From Chitinophagaceae bacterium (lineage in GTDB: Bacteria; Bacteroidota; Bacteroidia; Chitinophagales; Chitinophagaceae): DNA of 39,627 nt. The stretch spans positions 1 to 39,627 of the forward strand of contig JABFRU010000062.1 in assembly GCA_013140985.1 (NCBI GenBank). Direction: 5' to 3'. Position 1 is the first letter of the stretch, and each line of letters starts with the position of its first letter. Below the pieces are notes generated by a model that worked only from the letters and a program-made list of their open reading frames with translations, was not told where the DNA came from and searched no databases. This document shows positions 8,590-19,957 of this stretch, piece after piece. Made by a program: the position numbers and the translations under genes.

Positions 8590-8627
8590 CAGTCCTAAAT
8601 TTTCAAAAATTCAAAATCAATACAATT

Positions 8628-8909
8628 ATGGCTAAGAAGGTGAATGTGTCCCCACTTCATGACAGGGTGATCGTAAAAGCAGCCGCAGCAGAAGAAAAAA
8701 CAGCCGGCGGCATCATTATTCCTGATACGGCAAAAGAAAAACCACAACGTGGAATCGTCATCGCAGCAGGTCCTGGTAAAAAAGATGAACCTGTAACAGT
8801 GAAGACCGGTGATACAGTTTTATACGGCAAATATGCGGGTACTGAGATCCAGATCGATGGGGAAGATTACCTGATCATGAGAGAAAGCGATATACTGGCG
8901 ATAGTGTAA
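8628..8909 (+). CDS. groES: Co-chaperonin GroES
   Basis: This 93-residue protein is the heptameric lid of the cytosolic GroEL folding chamber. [11 protein letters not shown] near the N-terminus, the mobile loop [21 protein letters not shown], the VIAAGPGK turn and the C-terminal [13 protein letters not shown] are all intact, and the length is normal. groEL follows on the same strand after 99 nt, a wider gap than in many bacteria, and that gap is filled by a heptamer-periodic inverted repeat. Confidence 0.98.
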   Translation: MAKKVNVSPLHDRVIVKAAAAEEKTAGGIIIPDTAKEKPQRGIVIAAGPGKKDEPVTVKTGDTVLYGKYAGTEIQIDGEDYLIMRESDILAIV

Positions 8910-8914
8910 GAAAG

Positions 8915-8977
8915 CCTTTAGCCATTAGCTGTTAGCCAGCTAGTAGCTAAAAGCTCACAGCTCACAGCTAATAGCAA
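8915..8977. repeat. Heptamer-periodic inverted element (TTAGC word) between groES and groEL
   Basis: 7-nt units of the form TTAGCNN run left to right (8919-8936), then units of the complementary form GCTNANA run to 8975. The arms 8921-8936 and 8960-8975 pair at 14 of 16 positions (GCTnACAGCTAATnGC). The element sits inside the groESL transcription unit, so it would be transcribed as a hairpin between the two cistrons. Confidence 0.7.
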
Positions 8978-9008
8978 CAAATTCTAAAACATTTCAAAAC
9001 TAAATAAA

Positions 9009-10643
9009 ATGGCAAAACAACTCTTCTTCGATATTGAAGCAAGAAATAGAATGAAAAAAGGCGTGGATATTTTATCCAATGCAGTGAAAGTAACACTCGG
9101 TCCTAAAGGACGTAATGTGGTGTTAGAGAAAAAATTCGGTGCGCCTTCCATTACTAAGGATGGTGTTACTGTAGCAAAAGAAATTGAACTGGAAGATCCC
9201 ATCGAGAATATGGGAGCACAGATGGTAAAAGAAGTAGCTTCTAAAACGGCAGATATTGCTGGTGATGGTACTACTACTGCTACGGTGTTAGCTCAATCTA
9301 TCATCAGTGAAGGATTGAAAATGGTAGCAGCCGGCGCCAACCCGATGGACCTGAAAAGAGGTATTGATAAAGCGGTAAGCAAAGTGGTTGAGCATCTGAA
9401 AGGGCAATCACAGGCCGTAGGTAATGACAGCAGCAAAATTCAGCAGGTAGCTTCTATCTCTGCCAATAATGATAACGAGATCGGTAAGCTGATCGCTGAA
9501 GCCATGAAGAAAGTAGGTAAAGAAGGTGTGATCACGGTAGAAGAAGCAAGAGGTACTGAAACAACTGTTGAAGTGGTAGAAGGTATGCAATTCGACCGTG
9601 GATATATCTCTCCTTACTTCGTTACCAACAGCGAAAAGATGGAAGCTGAACTGGAGAATCCTTATATCCTGATCTATGATAAAAAGATCAGTAATATGAA
9701 AGATATCCTGCACATTTTGGAGAAAGTTGCACAGGGTGGCCGTCCATTATTGATCATTGCAGAAGACCTCGAAGGTGAAGCATTGGCAACATTGGTGGTA
9801 AACAAACTGCGTGGTACAATCAAAGTGGCAGCTGTAAAAGCTCCGGGCTTTGGTGACCGCAGAAAAGAAATGCTGCAGGATATTGCCGTGCTGACAAAAG
9901 GCATTGTGGTTAGTGAAGAGCAGGGTTATAAATTAGAAAGTGCAGACCTGACCTATCTCGGTGTTGCATCTACTGTTACCATTGATAAGGACAATACAAC
10001 GATCGTTGGCGGCAAAGGAAAGAAAGATGATATCACTGCCCGCATCAACCAGATCAAAGCGCAGATCGAAACAACAACCTCAGATTACGATAAAGAAAAA
10101 TTACAGGAACGCCTGGCTAAATTAAGCGGTGGTGTAGCCGTATTGAATATCGGCGCTGCCACTGAAATGGAAATGAAAGAAAAGAAGGACCGTGTTGACG
10201 ATGCTTTGCATGCAACAAGAGCGGCGGTTGAAGAAGGTATTGTTCCCGGTGGTGGTATTGCTTTTATCCGTGCTATCGAATCATTGGATAAATTGAAAGG
10301 CAGCAACGAAGATGAAGGTACAGGCGTAGCTATTGTAAGAAGAGCTTTGGAGGAACCACTTCGCCAGATCGTAGCCAATGCAGGTATTGAAGGTTCTATC
10401 GTTGTACAAAAAGTAAAAGAAGGGAAAGCTGACTATGGTTTCAATGCCAGGACCGAAGAATATGAGAACCTGCTGAAAGCCGGTGTTATTGATCCGACTA
10501 AAGTTACCCGTATTGCATTGGAAAATGCAGCTTCCATTGCAGGAATGCTGCTGACAACAGAATGTGTGATCGCTGACAAACCTAAAAAAGAGGAAGCTCC
10601 TCATTCTCATGGTGCTCCTGATATGGGCGGTATGGGTTATTAA
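9009..10643 (+). CDS. groEL: Chaperonin GroEL
   Basis: The 544-residue protein is the 60-kDa ATP-dependent chaperonin forming double heptameric rings in the cytosol. Diagnostic segments are [18 protein letters not shown] (about 29-46), the ATP-site [12 protein letters not shown] (85-96), the apical domain, and [10 protein letters not shown] near residues 412-421. The C-terminus ends in a His-containing GGM-type tail ([12 protein letters not shown]). Nothing essential is missing. It is co-transcribed with groES and closed by a terminator. Confidence 0.98.
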   Translation: MAKQLFFDIEARNRMKKGVDILSNAVKVTLGPKGRNVVLEKKFGAPSITKDGVTVAKEIELEDPIENMGAQMVKEVASKTADIAGDGTTTATVLAQSIISEGLKMVAAGANPMDLKRGIDKAVSKVVEHLKGQSQAVGNDSSKIQQVASISANNDNEIGKLIAEAMKKVGKEGVITVEEARGTETTVEVVEGMQFDRGYISPYFVTNSEKMEAELENPYILIYDKKISNMKDILHILEKVAQGGRPLLIIAEDLEGEALATLVVNKLRGTIKVAAVKAPGFGDRRKEMLQDIAVLTKGIVVSEEQGYKLESADLTYLGVASTVTIDKDNTTIVGGKGKKDDITARINQIKAQIETTTSDYDKEKLQERLAKLSGGVAVLNIGAATEMEMKEKKDRVDDALHATRAAVEEGIVPGGGIAFIRAIESLDKLKGSNEDEGTGVAIVRRALEEPLRQIVANAGIEGSIVVQKVKEGKADYGFNARTEEYENLLKAGVIDPTKVTRIALENAASIAGMLLTTECVIADKPKKEEAPHSHGAPDMGGMGY

Positions 10644-10671
10644 TCAGGCAAAAGACAACTTAAATAGCAAG

Positions 10672-10706
10672 AATCCCGTTTCCCAAAGAAGCGGGATTTC
10701 TTTTTC
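10672..10706 (+). terminator. Intrinsic terminator after groEL
   Basis: AATCCCG (10672-10678) pairs with CGGGATT (10692-10698) across a 13-nt loop, followed by TCTTTTTC. Confidence 0.8.
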
Positions 10707-10829
10707 ATGGCTGTTAAAAAAATCCCGGTTGGATTATAAGAAATATCCTTAATTTTAATCGCTTTTTTTATGCGACCAATTTCTTAAGTATTAATTGCTT
10801 AACCCCTTTGTTACCTAAAACTATTTTTT

Positions 10830-13800
10830 ATGAGTAAATTGTACAAAATTTTACTGGCTATTCTCATAGTTGGTAGTACATCTCTTACAGTTTCGGCCCA
10901 GGACTATTGGTCTTCAGAAACCAATAGAGCTGGTATCACTACTCACAAAGCTGTTGCGAGACTTTCATTCCCCACAGACTTCAAACTTTATAGTTTGAAT
11001 ATCGAACCTTTAAGACAAACATTGTTCTCCATTATCGGAGCAAATGCTTCAAGACATTCTGCGACCATTACTTTGCCCAATGTGGCTGGTCAAATGGAAC
11101 AGTTTGAAGTGTATGAAGCTTCCAACTTCGAACCTGCTTTACAGGCACAGTTTCCTGAGATAAGGGCTTATTCCGGAAGGAGCATTAGCGACCCGGCATC
11201 TACTCTGAAAATAAGTATCTCCCCGCAGGGAATCCAGACAATGGTTTTCAGAGCAGGCGGACCTTGTGAGTACATCGAACCTTATTCACAAGACAACACA
11301 GTATATGCTGTATTCCATTCGCAGAGAAACAAAGGGGCTTTACCATGGGTATGTTCTACACCCGACCAGCAATTAGCTACAAGCTTAAATGCACAGGTTA
11401 ACAGGATCGAGAGCAATGTAGGTCAATTAAAGACCATGCGTTTAGCCCAGTCCTGCAATGGTGAGTATTCAAACTATTTTGGTGCAACAAGTGCAGCACA
11501 GGTAGCATTGGTTTTAGCAGCATACAATGCAACGCTTACCCGTTGCAATGGTTGCTATGAAAAAGACCTTGCCATTCACCTCAACCTGATTGCTAATACT
11601 ACAGCAGTTATTTATTACGATCCTGCCACGGATCCCTATACAACATTAGCTAACTGGAATAACCAGTTGCAGGCAACATTAACAGCAAACATCGGTGAAG
11701 CCAACTATGATATCGGACACATGTTTGGTGCTTCCGGTGGTGGTGGTAACGCTGGTTGTATTGGTTGCGTTTGTGTTGACGGTCAGAAAGGAAGAGGTAT
11801 CACTTCTCCTGCTGATGGTATTCCGCAGGGAGACAACTTTGATATTGACTATGTGGCGCATGAAGTAGGCCACCAAATGGGTGCCAATCACACTTTCTCA
11901 ATGTCTAATGAAGGTACGGGTGTGAATAAAGAAGTTGGTTCCGGTATTACTATTATGGGTTATGCCGGTATCACTAACCAGGACGTTGCCCCTCACTCTA
12001 TTGATATATTCAACATGTCATCTATTCAGCAGATCCAGGTGAACATGGCTGGTAAGACTTGCCCTATCACAACAAGCCTTACAGGCATTAATGCAACTCC
12101 TGTTATAGCGGCACTTTCAAATTGGACTATCCCTATCAGCACACCATTTGAACTGACAGGTTCTGCTACAGATGCTGACCCGGGCGATGTATTGACATAC
12201 TGCTGGGAGCAAAATGATGATGGTACAGGCCAAACAGGAAATAACAGTGTGGCCCGTGAGAATAAGCCAACCGGTCCAAACTGGTTGTCATTCTCTCCAA
12301 CAACCAGTGGAACAAGGATGCTGCCCAGGCTGTCAACCGTTCTTGGCGGCCTTAATCTAACTCCACCTCTTCCGGGCGGAGATGCTATTGCCAATATTGA
12401 GGCTTTAAGTAATGTTGCCCGTACATTGAACTTTAGATTGACTGTTAGAGATAACAGACCTTATAATGGTACTGCTATTGGACAAACAAACTTCCAGGAT
12501 AATGTTATTACTGTAAGTGCTGCTGTCGGACCCTTCCTGATCACATCGCAGAATGCTGCGGTTAGCTACCAGGGCGGTTCTTCACAAACAGTTACCTGGT
12601 CAGTAAATGGTACTACCGGTGCACCTACCAATACTGCCAATGTGCGGATATTATGGTCATCAAATGCCGGTATCAGCTTCCCGACAGTTTTGGTTGCCAG
12701 CACACCTAATGATGGCAGCGAAGTTGTAACCATGCCTGCTGGTGTTACTTCAGAAGGAAGAATACGGGTGGAAGCTATTGGGAATATCTACTTTGATATC
12801 AACAATGCCAATATTTCAATTACTCCTCCGCCATCAGGATTTACATTAAGTACGCCTGCTGCGGTCAATTCTACCTGCCCCACACCGGCAACGCTGACAA
12901 CAAATACAACTGCAACTTATTCAGGAGGACATTCAGCTAATATCACTCTTTCCGCTATCAGTGGTGTGCCGGCCGGTACCAATGTAACATTTGGAACCAA
13001 CCCGCTGACAACAGGTTCAACTTCTACAACGATCAACCTGAATAATGCGAACACACTGGCTCCGGGTACTTATAATATCACTATTCAGGGTGTTTCTGCC
13101 CCGGCAGCTAACCAAACAATCATTGCATCGTTTACGATCACACCGGCTGTTGGACCACCTATCACACTGCAACCAACCGACCAGACAGTTTGTATTGGTA
13201 CAAATGCAACTTTCACTTCTGCTTCGCCCACTGCAACAGGATTCCAGTGGTATGTAAATAGTGGTGCCGGATTTAATATTATCCCCGGTGCTACATCTGC
13301 TTCTTATACTGTTGTAGGTGTAACGGCTGGTCAAAATCTTTATCAATATCGTGTAATTGCAAGCACTGCATGCGGAACTACTACTTCTAATAGTGCAGTT
13401 CTTAATGTGAACAGCAGCGCTACTATCTCAGCTCATCCGGCTGCACTTACTATTTGCGAAGGTGCTAATACATCAATGAGTGTTACAGCTACCACTGCGA
13501 TAGGAACGATCGTTTATCAATGGCAGGTTAGCGTAGATAACGGAGCCAACTGGATCAACCTTGCCGGCGCTACAACCAATACATTCAATCAAACGGGTGT
13601 ACTGGTAGGCCAGAATGGTTATCGTTTCCGTGTAGTGCTTACTACCGGTTGCGGATCTATCAATTCAAACGACGCATTACTTACCGTTAATGCATATCCA
13701 AAGTTTGAGTTCAATGGCTTGCCTAAACAAATGTGTATCTCCGATCCATCCTTTGCACTTTCTGCTACAATAGGCGGAGGTGTATGGAGCGGGCCAGGTG

Positions 13801-14213
13801 TTGCAGCAGGAATATTTGTACCGAAATCTGCCGGCACAGGTGTAAAAACAGTTACTTATACGGCAACGAATGCAGGATGCGTAACAGCAAAATCAACCGT
13901 AATACAAGTGGATGAGTGTCCTGACCGTCACAGGTTGTTGCCTGTTAAGGAAGCTGTGCTGATCTACCCGAATCCAAACCTTGGTAATTTCAGCTTGCGC
14001 ATGAATTCTGACCTTTATACCAAACTTGGTGTACAGGTAATAGGTACAGATGGTAAAGTGTTCATGACGAAAGAATTTACCAATCTTGTTTTCGGCAGTG
14101 TGATGCCAATGGATCTTACTTCACTTGCACAAGGCACTTACTTACTTTATATGTATAATGACGAGAATGGCTTTGTAAAACGTGGAGATGGTGTAGTGAT
14201 CTACAAACACTAA
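10830..14213 (+). CDS. Secreted M12B-type (reprolysin-like) zinc metalloprotease with T9SS tail
   Basis: The 1127-residue protein has a signal peptide (MSKLYKILLAILIVGST...VSAQ), a region of about 170 residues that looks like a propeptide, and a catalytic domain with the metzincin motif HEVGHQMGANH (zinc ligands His344, His348 and His354; catalytic Glu345) and a Met-turn ITIMGYAG (Met376). Cysteines in the catalytic domain probably form disulfides. Several Ig-like or PKD-like beta domains follow (about 420-1030), two of them similar to each other (VCIGTNATFTS... and ICEGANTSMSV...). The last 83 residues (YPNPNLGNFSL...GTYLLYMYND) are a T9SS type A sorting domain. It probably acts outside the cell on proteins; the substrate is unknown. 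A strong terminator follows. Confidence 0.88.
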   Translation: MSKLYKILLAILIVGSTSLTVSAQDYWSSETNRAGITTHKAVARLSFPTDFKLYSLNIEPLRQTLFSIIGANASRHSATITLPNVAGQMEQFEVYEASNFEPALQAQFPEIRAYSGRSISDPASTLKISISPQGIQTMVFRAGGPCEYIEPYSQDNTVYAVFHSQRNKGALPWVCSTPDQQLATSLNAQVNRIESNVGQLKTMRLAQSCNGEYSNYFGATSAAQVALVLAAYNATLTRCNGCYEKDLAIHLNLIANTTAVIYYDPATDPYTTLANWNNQLQATLTANIGEANYDIGHMFGASGGGGNAGCIGCVCVDGQKGRGITSPADGIPQGDNFDIDYVAHEVGHQMGANHTFSMSNEGTGVNKEVGSGITIMGYAGITNQDVAPHSIDIFNMSSIQQIQVNMAGKTCPITTSLTGINATPVIAALSNWTIPISTPFELTGSATDADPGDVLTYCWEQNDDGTGQTGNNSVARENKPTGPNWLSFSPTTSGTRMLPRLSTVLGGLNLTPPLPGGDAIANIEALSNVARTLNFRLTVRDNRPYNGTAIGQTNFQDNVITVSAAVGPFLITSQNAAVSYQGGSSQTVTWSVNGTTGAPTNTANVRILWSSNAGISFPTVLVASTPNDGSEVVTMPAGVTSEGRIRVEAIGNIYFDINNANISITPPPSGFTLSTPAAVNSTCPTPATLTTNTTATYSGGHSANITLSAISGVPAGTNVTFGTNPLTTGSTSTTINLNNANTLAPGTYNITIQGVSAPAANQTIIASFTITPAVGPPITLQPTDQTVCIGTNATFTSASPTATGFQWYVNSGAGFNIIPGATSASYTVVGVTAGQNLYQYRVIASTACGTTTSNSAVLNVNSSATISAHPAALTICEGANTSMSVTATTAIGTIVYQWQVSVDNGANWINLAGATTNTFNQTGVLVGQNGYRFRVVLTTGCGSINSNDALLTVNAYPKFEFNGLPKQMCISDPSFALSATIGGGVWSGPGVAAGIFVPKSAGTGVKTVTYTATNAGCVTAKSTVIQVDECPDRHRLLPVKEAVLIYPNPNLGNFSLRMNSDLYTKLGVQVIGTDGKVFMTKEFTNLVFGSVMPMDLTSLAQGTYLLYMYNDENGFVKRGDGVVIYKH

Positions 14214-14237
14214 GCAAACCGACTGTTTATATTTATT

Positions 14238-14273
14238 GTCCCGTCCCGCCTTAGGCGAGACGGGACTTTTTTT
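14238..14273 (+). terminator. Strong intrinsic terminator after the metalloprotease
   Basis: An 8-bp perfect stem GTCCCGTC/GACGGGAC continues after one C-A mismatch into a 4-bp CGCC/GGCG stem with a TTA loop, followed by seven T residues. The convergent OmpA-like gene ends 5 nt further on. Confidence 0.92.
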
Positions 14274-14277
14274 ATAG

Positions 14278-15096
14278 CTATTTGCTGATGATCTTTATTT
14301 CAACTCTCCGGTTCAGTTTCATTTCTTCGCTGCTTTTTTCCGGATAAGGAAACAATGGAGCAGAATGACCAAAGCCTTTGTAGTTTACTCTTGTCGCTTC
14401 AATACCATTCTCAATAAGATGATCTCTTACTGCTTTTGCTCTTGCTTCGGAAAGATTTCTTATACCTGTTTCCTGGTCAGTTCCGTCCTGCGGCCCGTTC
14501 TCGCAACAGATATGACCTTCTACACGGATGACAAGATCAGGATATGTTTTCATGGCATCCAGTAATTCTTCCAGCATGGGCTGCGATTCGGGAAGGAACT
14601 GGTGCATGCCGCCAACGAAATTGATATTGCGGAGAATAATGTTTGATCCTGAAGTGATGGCGCTGCCGGCGAGGATGTCTTTTAATACTTTCGGCACAGG
14701 TAAAGAAGTGGTAAATACAAAACTGATCTCTACCCGGCGGTTGAGTTGCCTTTCCTCTTCATTCCTGTTTCGATTTAATGGTTCTCTTTTTCCATGTCCT
14801 TTCTCTTCCCCAATATTGGCAAGGCCATTCTTTGTTAAATATTCTTTTACAACAGACACCCTTTTCTTTGAAAGTTTATCGTTATAAATATTGGACCCAA
14901 TGGCATCACAATGCCCGTTTAAGAGGATGACCTTAGCAACACTATCTTGTTTCTCAGCGATCACAAAACTATCAAGCCGGGCCCTGGCGGCATCTGTCAA
15001 TTCATATTTATTGAAATCAAAATGAACGGTGACTGATAATTGCGGATGCCCCGCTAACGTGATAAGTAACAAGGCGGCTGACAGAAGAGATCTCAT
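14278..15096 (-). CDS. Envelope protein with two OmpA-like domains
   Basis: The 272-residue product has a short signal peptide (MRSLLSAALLLITLAGHPQ) without a lipobox, then two OmpA C-terminal-type peptidoglycan-binding domains in tandem. The first runs about residues 22-130 (VHFDFNKYELTDAAR, LNGHCDAIGSN, LSKKRVSVVKEYL, LNRRVEISF), the second about 150-272 (EGHICCENG, LSEARAKAVRDHLIENGI, KGFGHSAP, LNRRVEIKI). Such domains bind diaminopimelate-containing peptidoglycan. No outer-membrane barrel or lipid anchor is present, so it is probably a soluble periplasmic protein. The doubled domain could bridge two peptidoglycan stems, which is inference. Confidence 0.85.
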   Translation of the reverse strand: MRSLLSAALLLITLAGHPQLSVTVHFDFNKYELTDAARARLDSFVIAEKQDSVAKVILLNGHCDAIGSNIYNDKLSKKRVSVVKEYLTKNGLANIGEEKGHGKREPLNRNRNEEERQLNRRVEISFVFTTSLPVPKVLKDILAGSAITSGSNIILRNINFVGGMHQFLPESQPMLEELLDAMKTYPDLVIRVEGHICCENGPQDGTDQETGIRNLSEARAKAVRDHLIENGIEATRVNYKGFGHSAPLFPYPEKSSEEMKLNRRVEIKIISK

Positions 15097-15179
15097 AACA
15101 TTGTTTTAAAGATGATGCGTTGATAACGCCGGAAATGATCTTTTCTTATACCGGTCTTCATCCGCTACTCATTTTAGCT

Positions 15180-15187
15180 TACCTTTG
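15180..15187 (+). promoter_or_regulatory. -7 box for the ABC-F gene
   Basis: TACCTTTG matches TAnnTTTG exactly and lies 21 nt upstream of the ATG at 15209. About 20 nt further upstream there is a TTC in place of the usual TTG. Confidence 0.6.
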
Positions 15188-15196
15188 CGGACTTAA

Positions 15197-16858
<1,662 letters not shown>

Positions 16859-16878
16859 TAAAGTAGGAGACTAAAATG

Positions 16879-17517
16879 TTATTCGATCTTGAACCAAAAA
16901 GGAACAAGTTTTCTTGTACGGCCATCCCAGGCCCTTGCTCTGATGTTTTCAACGGTGACCATCATCCCGCTTTTCATATTTTTTATCAGCCCGATCTGCT
17001 CTTCCGTCAATTGATTGCCTTTTGCTGAAGTAGTAATGATGCTGTCATTTTCTGTATCAAAAGTCATGTTAAAAGAGATGACCTGGTAATAATCTTTCAA
17101 ATAAAAATTCTTCCTGCCTGCATTTAAAAATGGATTCGCAAGGATATGGGTTTTGCTTATTATCGAATCATCAACACCGGCCAACCTTACGTCAGGATCA
17201 GGGATCGTTATTACTTTGAACTGTTTACTGAAGATCTCTTTTTTACCGTTAAGTATTTTAATAAAACAACTATCGGTAGCAGAAGTAGCTCTTACTATAC
17301 ATTGGTTATTGCCAATTAAACTGATAAGAGTTCCGCCTCCATTAACGATTACTCTATGGTTGGCTGATATTCTAACGCCTCTGACTTCAATCGGGTTATC
17401 AACTCCAATATAAAAATAGTTCAATGTACTATCAGTGAGTTGCGGGCAAATAATATTGATCTGTCCTGAAGCTTTAACTGTAACAATAAGCAAAAAAGAA
17501 ACAATAAGTGATCTCAT
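16879..17517 (-). CDS. Orphan GldM C-terminal-like periplasmic protein
   Basis: The 212-residue product has a signal peptide (MRSLIVSFLLIVTVKASGQ) and then YFYIGVDNPIEVRGV, followed by a GNNQCIVRA strand and IPDPDVRLAGVDDS. These resemble the third and fourth periplasmic domains of GldM, the T9SS motor-shaft protein. The N-terminal helix that anchors real GldM in the inner membrane and most of its length are absent, and no gldKLN genes are nearby. It could be a periplasmic paralogue that interacts with the T9SS trans-envelope ring, or an unrelated use of the same fold. It lies 74 nt beyond the terminator of the upstream type B cargo gene on the same strand. Confidence 0.7.
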   Translation of the reverse strand: MRSLIVSFLLIVTVKASGQINIICPQLTDSTLNYFYIGVDNPIEVRGVRISANHRVIVNGGGTLISLIGNNQCIVRATSATDSCFIKILNGKKEIFSKQFKVITIPDPDVRLAGVDDSIISKTHILANPFLNAGRKNFYLKDYYQVISFNMTFDTENDSIITTSAKGNQLTEEQIGLIKNMKSGMMVTVENIRARAWDGRTRKLVPFWFKIE

Positions 17518-17585
17518 AAAATTGAAAACGAAAATAAAAATGATTTCTTGTAAAGAATTAAAGATGCTTCAACTTTTCGGGGTCT

Positions 17586-17620
17586 AAAGCCCCTCCTTCG
17601 GAGGGGTTTGGGGCGGCTTT
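17586..17620 (-). terminator. GC-rich hairpin after the 641-aa T9SS type B gene
   Basis: CCCCTCC (17590-17596), loop TTC, GGAGGGG (17600-17606), with outer AAAGC/GCTTT pairing (17586-17590 with 17616-17620). It overlaps the last base of the upstream stop codon and is followed by TTTAGACCCC. GC-rich intergenic hairpins of this look (GGTCTAAAGCCCC...) seem familiar to me from other Bacteroidota genomes, from memory only. Confidence 0.6.
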
Positions 17621-19545
17621 TACCTGATCAGCGTCAGCGTCCCTTTTTGTGTATGAATTTTTTTATCGTAACCAATACCACTGAACATCCATACATATAC
17701 ACTGGTTGTTTGTAATTCACCGCCCACCTTGCCATTCCATCCGCGGCGGTCACCACTGTTATAATCATATACTACTTGCCCCCAGCGGTTATAGATCCTG
17801 AAATACTGAAGGTCTTTAATACCCAGCATAATGGGTTTGATATAGTCATTCAATCCATCATTGTTCGGGGTAAAGGCTGTCGGCACATACACTTTTACTT
17901 CTTTGATGACCTTTACCAATTGTGTATCTACTGTCATGCAGCCGGCAGTTGTTGTAATATCGATCGTATATAATTGCTCCAGCTCGAATGATGCATTGAA
18001 CACAGGAGTGGCAGTGGACGCATTATTAAGATAAATGGAAGGTTTCCATGATACCGATTCGCCAAAAGTCCTTGCCTGCAGGTCAACAGGAATATTCATC
18101 ACGGCGTATTGCAATGGGTATCTTATACCCGGTCTTGGTATTTCGATCGTTATTGTTTCCGTCCTGGTTTTAATACTGCAGCCATCACTGTTGGTCAGTA
18201 TTGCATAATAGCTGCCTGTTTGATTTACCCTGTAACGGGGTTGAGTGGCTCCCAAAATAATATTGCTGTTCATTGTCCATTGTATCGATGTGGTTGGCTG
18301 CACCACCAGCACTGCACTATCTTCTGAAGTAATACAGAAAAGTGATTTGCCCAGCAATTGCATTGAACTGTCAACAAAAGAGGGAGTGACAATTACAGAA
18401 TCTTTATTCATGCATCCTCCCCCGGTGCTGCGAACAGTAAGCTCATACAATGTTGTCGTAGCAGGTGTTGCTCTTGGATTAGACATGGCGGGGTTCGATA
18501 ACCAGGCCGAAGGGCTCCAGCTATATACAACTCCCGGTGAAGGAATATCTCCAATGATCACCCCTTCGTTGTTGCAGGATATCTTGTCAATTCCTGCTTT
18601 GGCCTGCAATTTTAAAGTGTCCACCATGTTTGCGTACAAAGTGTCCGGGCAACCATAACCATCATAAGGCGTGATCGCAACGGCAATAGTAGTTCCGGGA
18701 GGTGGTGGCGGTGTAAAATTGATCGTCTGCTGGTTTCCCAATACTTGTGTAAAAGTGCTGTTGTACCAGGTGTAAGCCTGGTAGCCATGCGGAGCTGTTA
18801 CAGAAACTGTTGTATCATCCGGGCAATAAGTAGCGCCGGTAAATTCACTGCTGCAACCGGTATTCACATCAATATAGGCATAGCCAAAATGTCTTCTGAA
18901 AGTACAGTCACCCGTTTTGAAAAATAGTCTTATTGTTTTGCCTGCTTTATTATTCAGGTTAATGGTGACGGCCGACCAATCCTTGCACCAGACAGCGGTC
19001 GTATCGGAATTAGGTGATTGAAAAAAACCCGGGAGCGGAGAACCATTAGGAAAAAAAGTAAAAGAAGAACAAGTGATCAGTTCATTATCGGTTACATTCG
19101 TTACTTCCAGTTCTAATCTTGGTTGCTCATAAGGCTGGTGATTCGGATCCTGGAAAACAACAGCATAATGATAAATGAGTGAATAAGTATTCTGACCGGC
19201 CGGGATGGTAAACTCATAGGACAACCCTTCAGCACGGGCCTCGCCGCTGGTGTTGCCCAGCTTCATTGAATAGTTGCTGCCATTGGGACACATAACGGGG
19301 AAATCACCATAATAATCTCTTGTACCTCCATCAATAACTCTTGAGTACATGGTATGCTGATCAGGCACCGGCCCGCCGGATGAATAAAGGTTAATGGTAT
19401 TGACCCCGCCTGCAGCCGATACGCCGCCTACATAACAGGTCCAACCGGTAAAATCTCCTCTTTCAAAATCAATATTGGGAGGACACTGGGCCTTGATAAC
19501 CATGCCGGAAAAAAATACCAGTACAAAGCATATTGATCTCCTCAT
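17620..19545 (-). CDS. Secreted protein with T9SS type B (gliding-associated) C-terminal domain
   Basis: The preferred start is the ATG at 19545 (MRRSICFVLVFFSGMVIKAQ), a typical signal peptide; the frame is open 13 codons further upstream. The 641-residue protein opens with CPPNIDFERGDFTGW, a start often seen in large Bacteroidota surface proteins, probably a lectin- or MAM-like beta-sandwich, followed by Ig-like repeats (CPDDTTVSVTAP; ISCNNEGVIIGDIPSPGVVYSWSP). The last 90 or so residues (VPTAFTPNNDGLNDYIKP, FRIYNRWGQVVYD, WNGKVGG, VYVWMFSG, KGTLTLIR) are a classical type B sorting domain. It should be exported by T9SS and presented on the cell surface. No enzymatic motif was seen. Confidence 0.88.
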   Translation of the reverse strand: MRRSICFVLVFFSGMVIKAQCPPNIDFERGDFTGWTCYVGGVSAAGGVNTINLYSSGGPVPDQHTMYSRVIDGGTRDYYGDFPVMCPNGSNYSMKLGNTSGEARAEGLSYEFTIPAGQNTYSLIYHYAVVFQDPNHQPYEQPRLELEVTNVTDNELITCSSFTFFPNGSPLPGFFQSPNSDTTAVWCKDWSAVTINLNNKAGKTIRLFFKTGDCTFRRHFGYAYIDVNTGCSSEFTGATYCPDDTTVSVTAPHGYQAYTWYNSTFTQVLGNQQTINFTPPPPPGTTIAVAITPYDGYGCPDTLYANMVDTLKLQAKAGIDKISCNNEGVIIGDIPSPGVVYSWSPSAWLSNPAMSNPRATPATTTLYELTVRSTGGGCMNKDSVIVTPSFVDSSMQLLGKSLFCITSEDSAVLVVQPTTSIQWTMNSNIILGATQPRYRVNQTGSYYAILTNSDGCSIKTRTETITIEIPRPGIRYPLQYAVMNIPVDLQARTFGESVSWKPSIYLNNASTATPVFNASFELEQLYTIDITTTAGCMTVDTQLVKVIKEVKVYVPTAFTPNNDGLNDYIKPIMLGIKDLQYFRIYNRWGQVVYDYNSGDRRGWNGKVGGELQTTSVYVWMFSGIGYDKKIHTQKGTLTLIR

Positions 19546-19863
19546 CAAAACCACAGCACTGCTTGTATTGTAAAAAAAGGTCAATTGACGAAAGTGTTTG
19601 TCTCTTAAAGGTAGAACTTACTTCAACAATAACGAGACCCGGAATTACAGGGTTGCCATTATTTTTAATTCTTGTTACGGAGATATACGATTCCCGCCTT
19701 AAGCAGGATTTTTTTGCAGTACTATTGACCGGGAAAGATCTTCTTTCTATCTTGTTTGTCCAACAACAGCTTGTAAACATTTTTTAAAAGGAATCCAATT
19801 CCTTCCGTACCTGTTAATCCTTCCGGGAAAAATTAATTATCCGGCCGGGAGGTATGTCGTTTG

Positions 19864-19886
19864 GTTCGAAACTGCAAGTTTCGAAC
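19864..19886. other. Perfect 10-bp hairpin
   Basis: GTTCGAAACT and its exact complement AGTTTCGAAC enclose a 3-nt GCA loop. It is not followed by a T tract, so it is not a terminator by itself. It lies 44 nt upstream of the orphan terminator and could be part of the same RNA. The GGTTCGAA string resembles a tRNA T-arm, but no tRNA can be folded around it. Confidence 0.6.
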
Positions 19887-19930
19887 AGCGGTATTCGGGT
19901 TGAAGCCAACTGTGAGAATGAAATGAATTG

Positions 19931-19957
19931 AGCCCTGGCTTAGGTCGGGGCTTTTTT
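19931..19957 (+). terminator. Orphan intrinsic terminator upstream of the permease
   Basis: AGCCCTG (19931-19937) pairs with CGGGGCT (19946-19952, one G-T pair) across an 8-nt loop, followed by TTTTTATT. No plus-strand protein gene ends upstream, so it may end a small RNA or attenuate the permease leader. Confidence 0.7.

Noticed and set aside
8407-8627. CIRCE operator before groES
   Set aside because: No TTAGCACTC-N9-GAGTGCTAA or close variant is present.
19862-19890. tRNA-like GGTTCGAA string
   Set aside because: The string is one arm of a simple palindrome; no acceptor, D or anticodon arms can be drawn around it.
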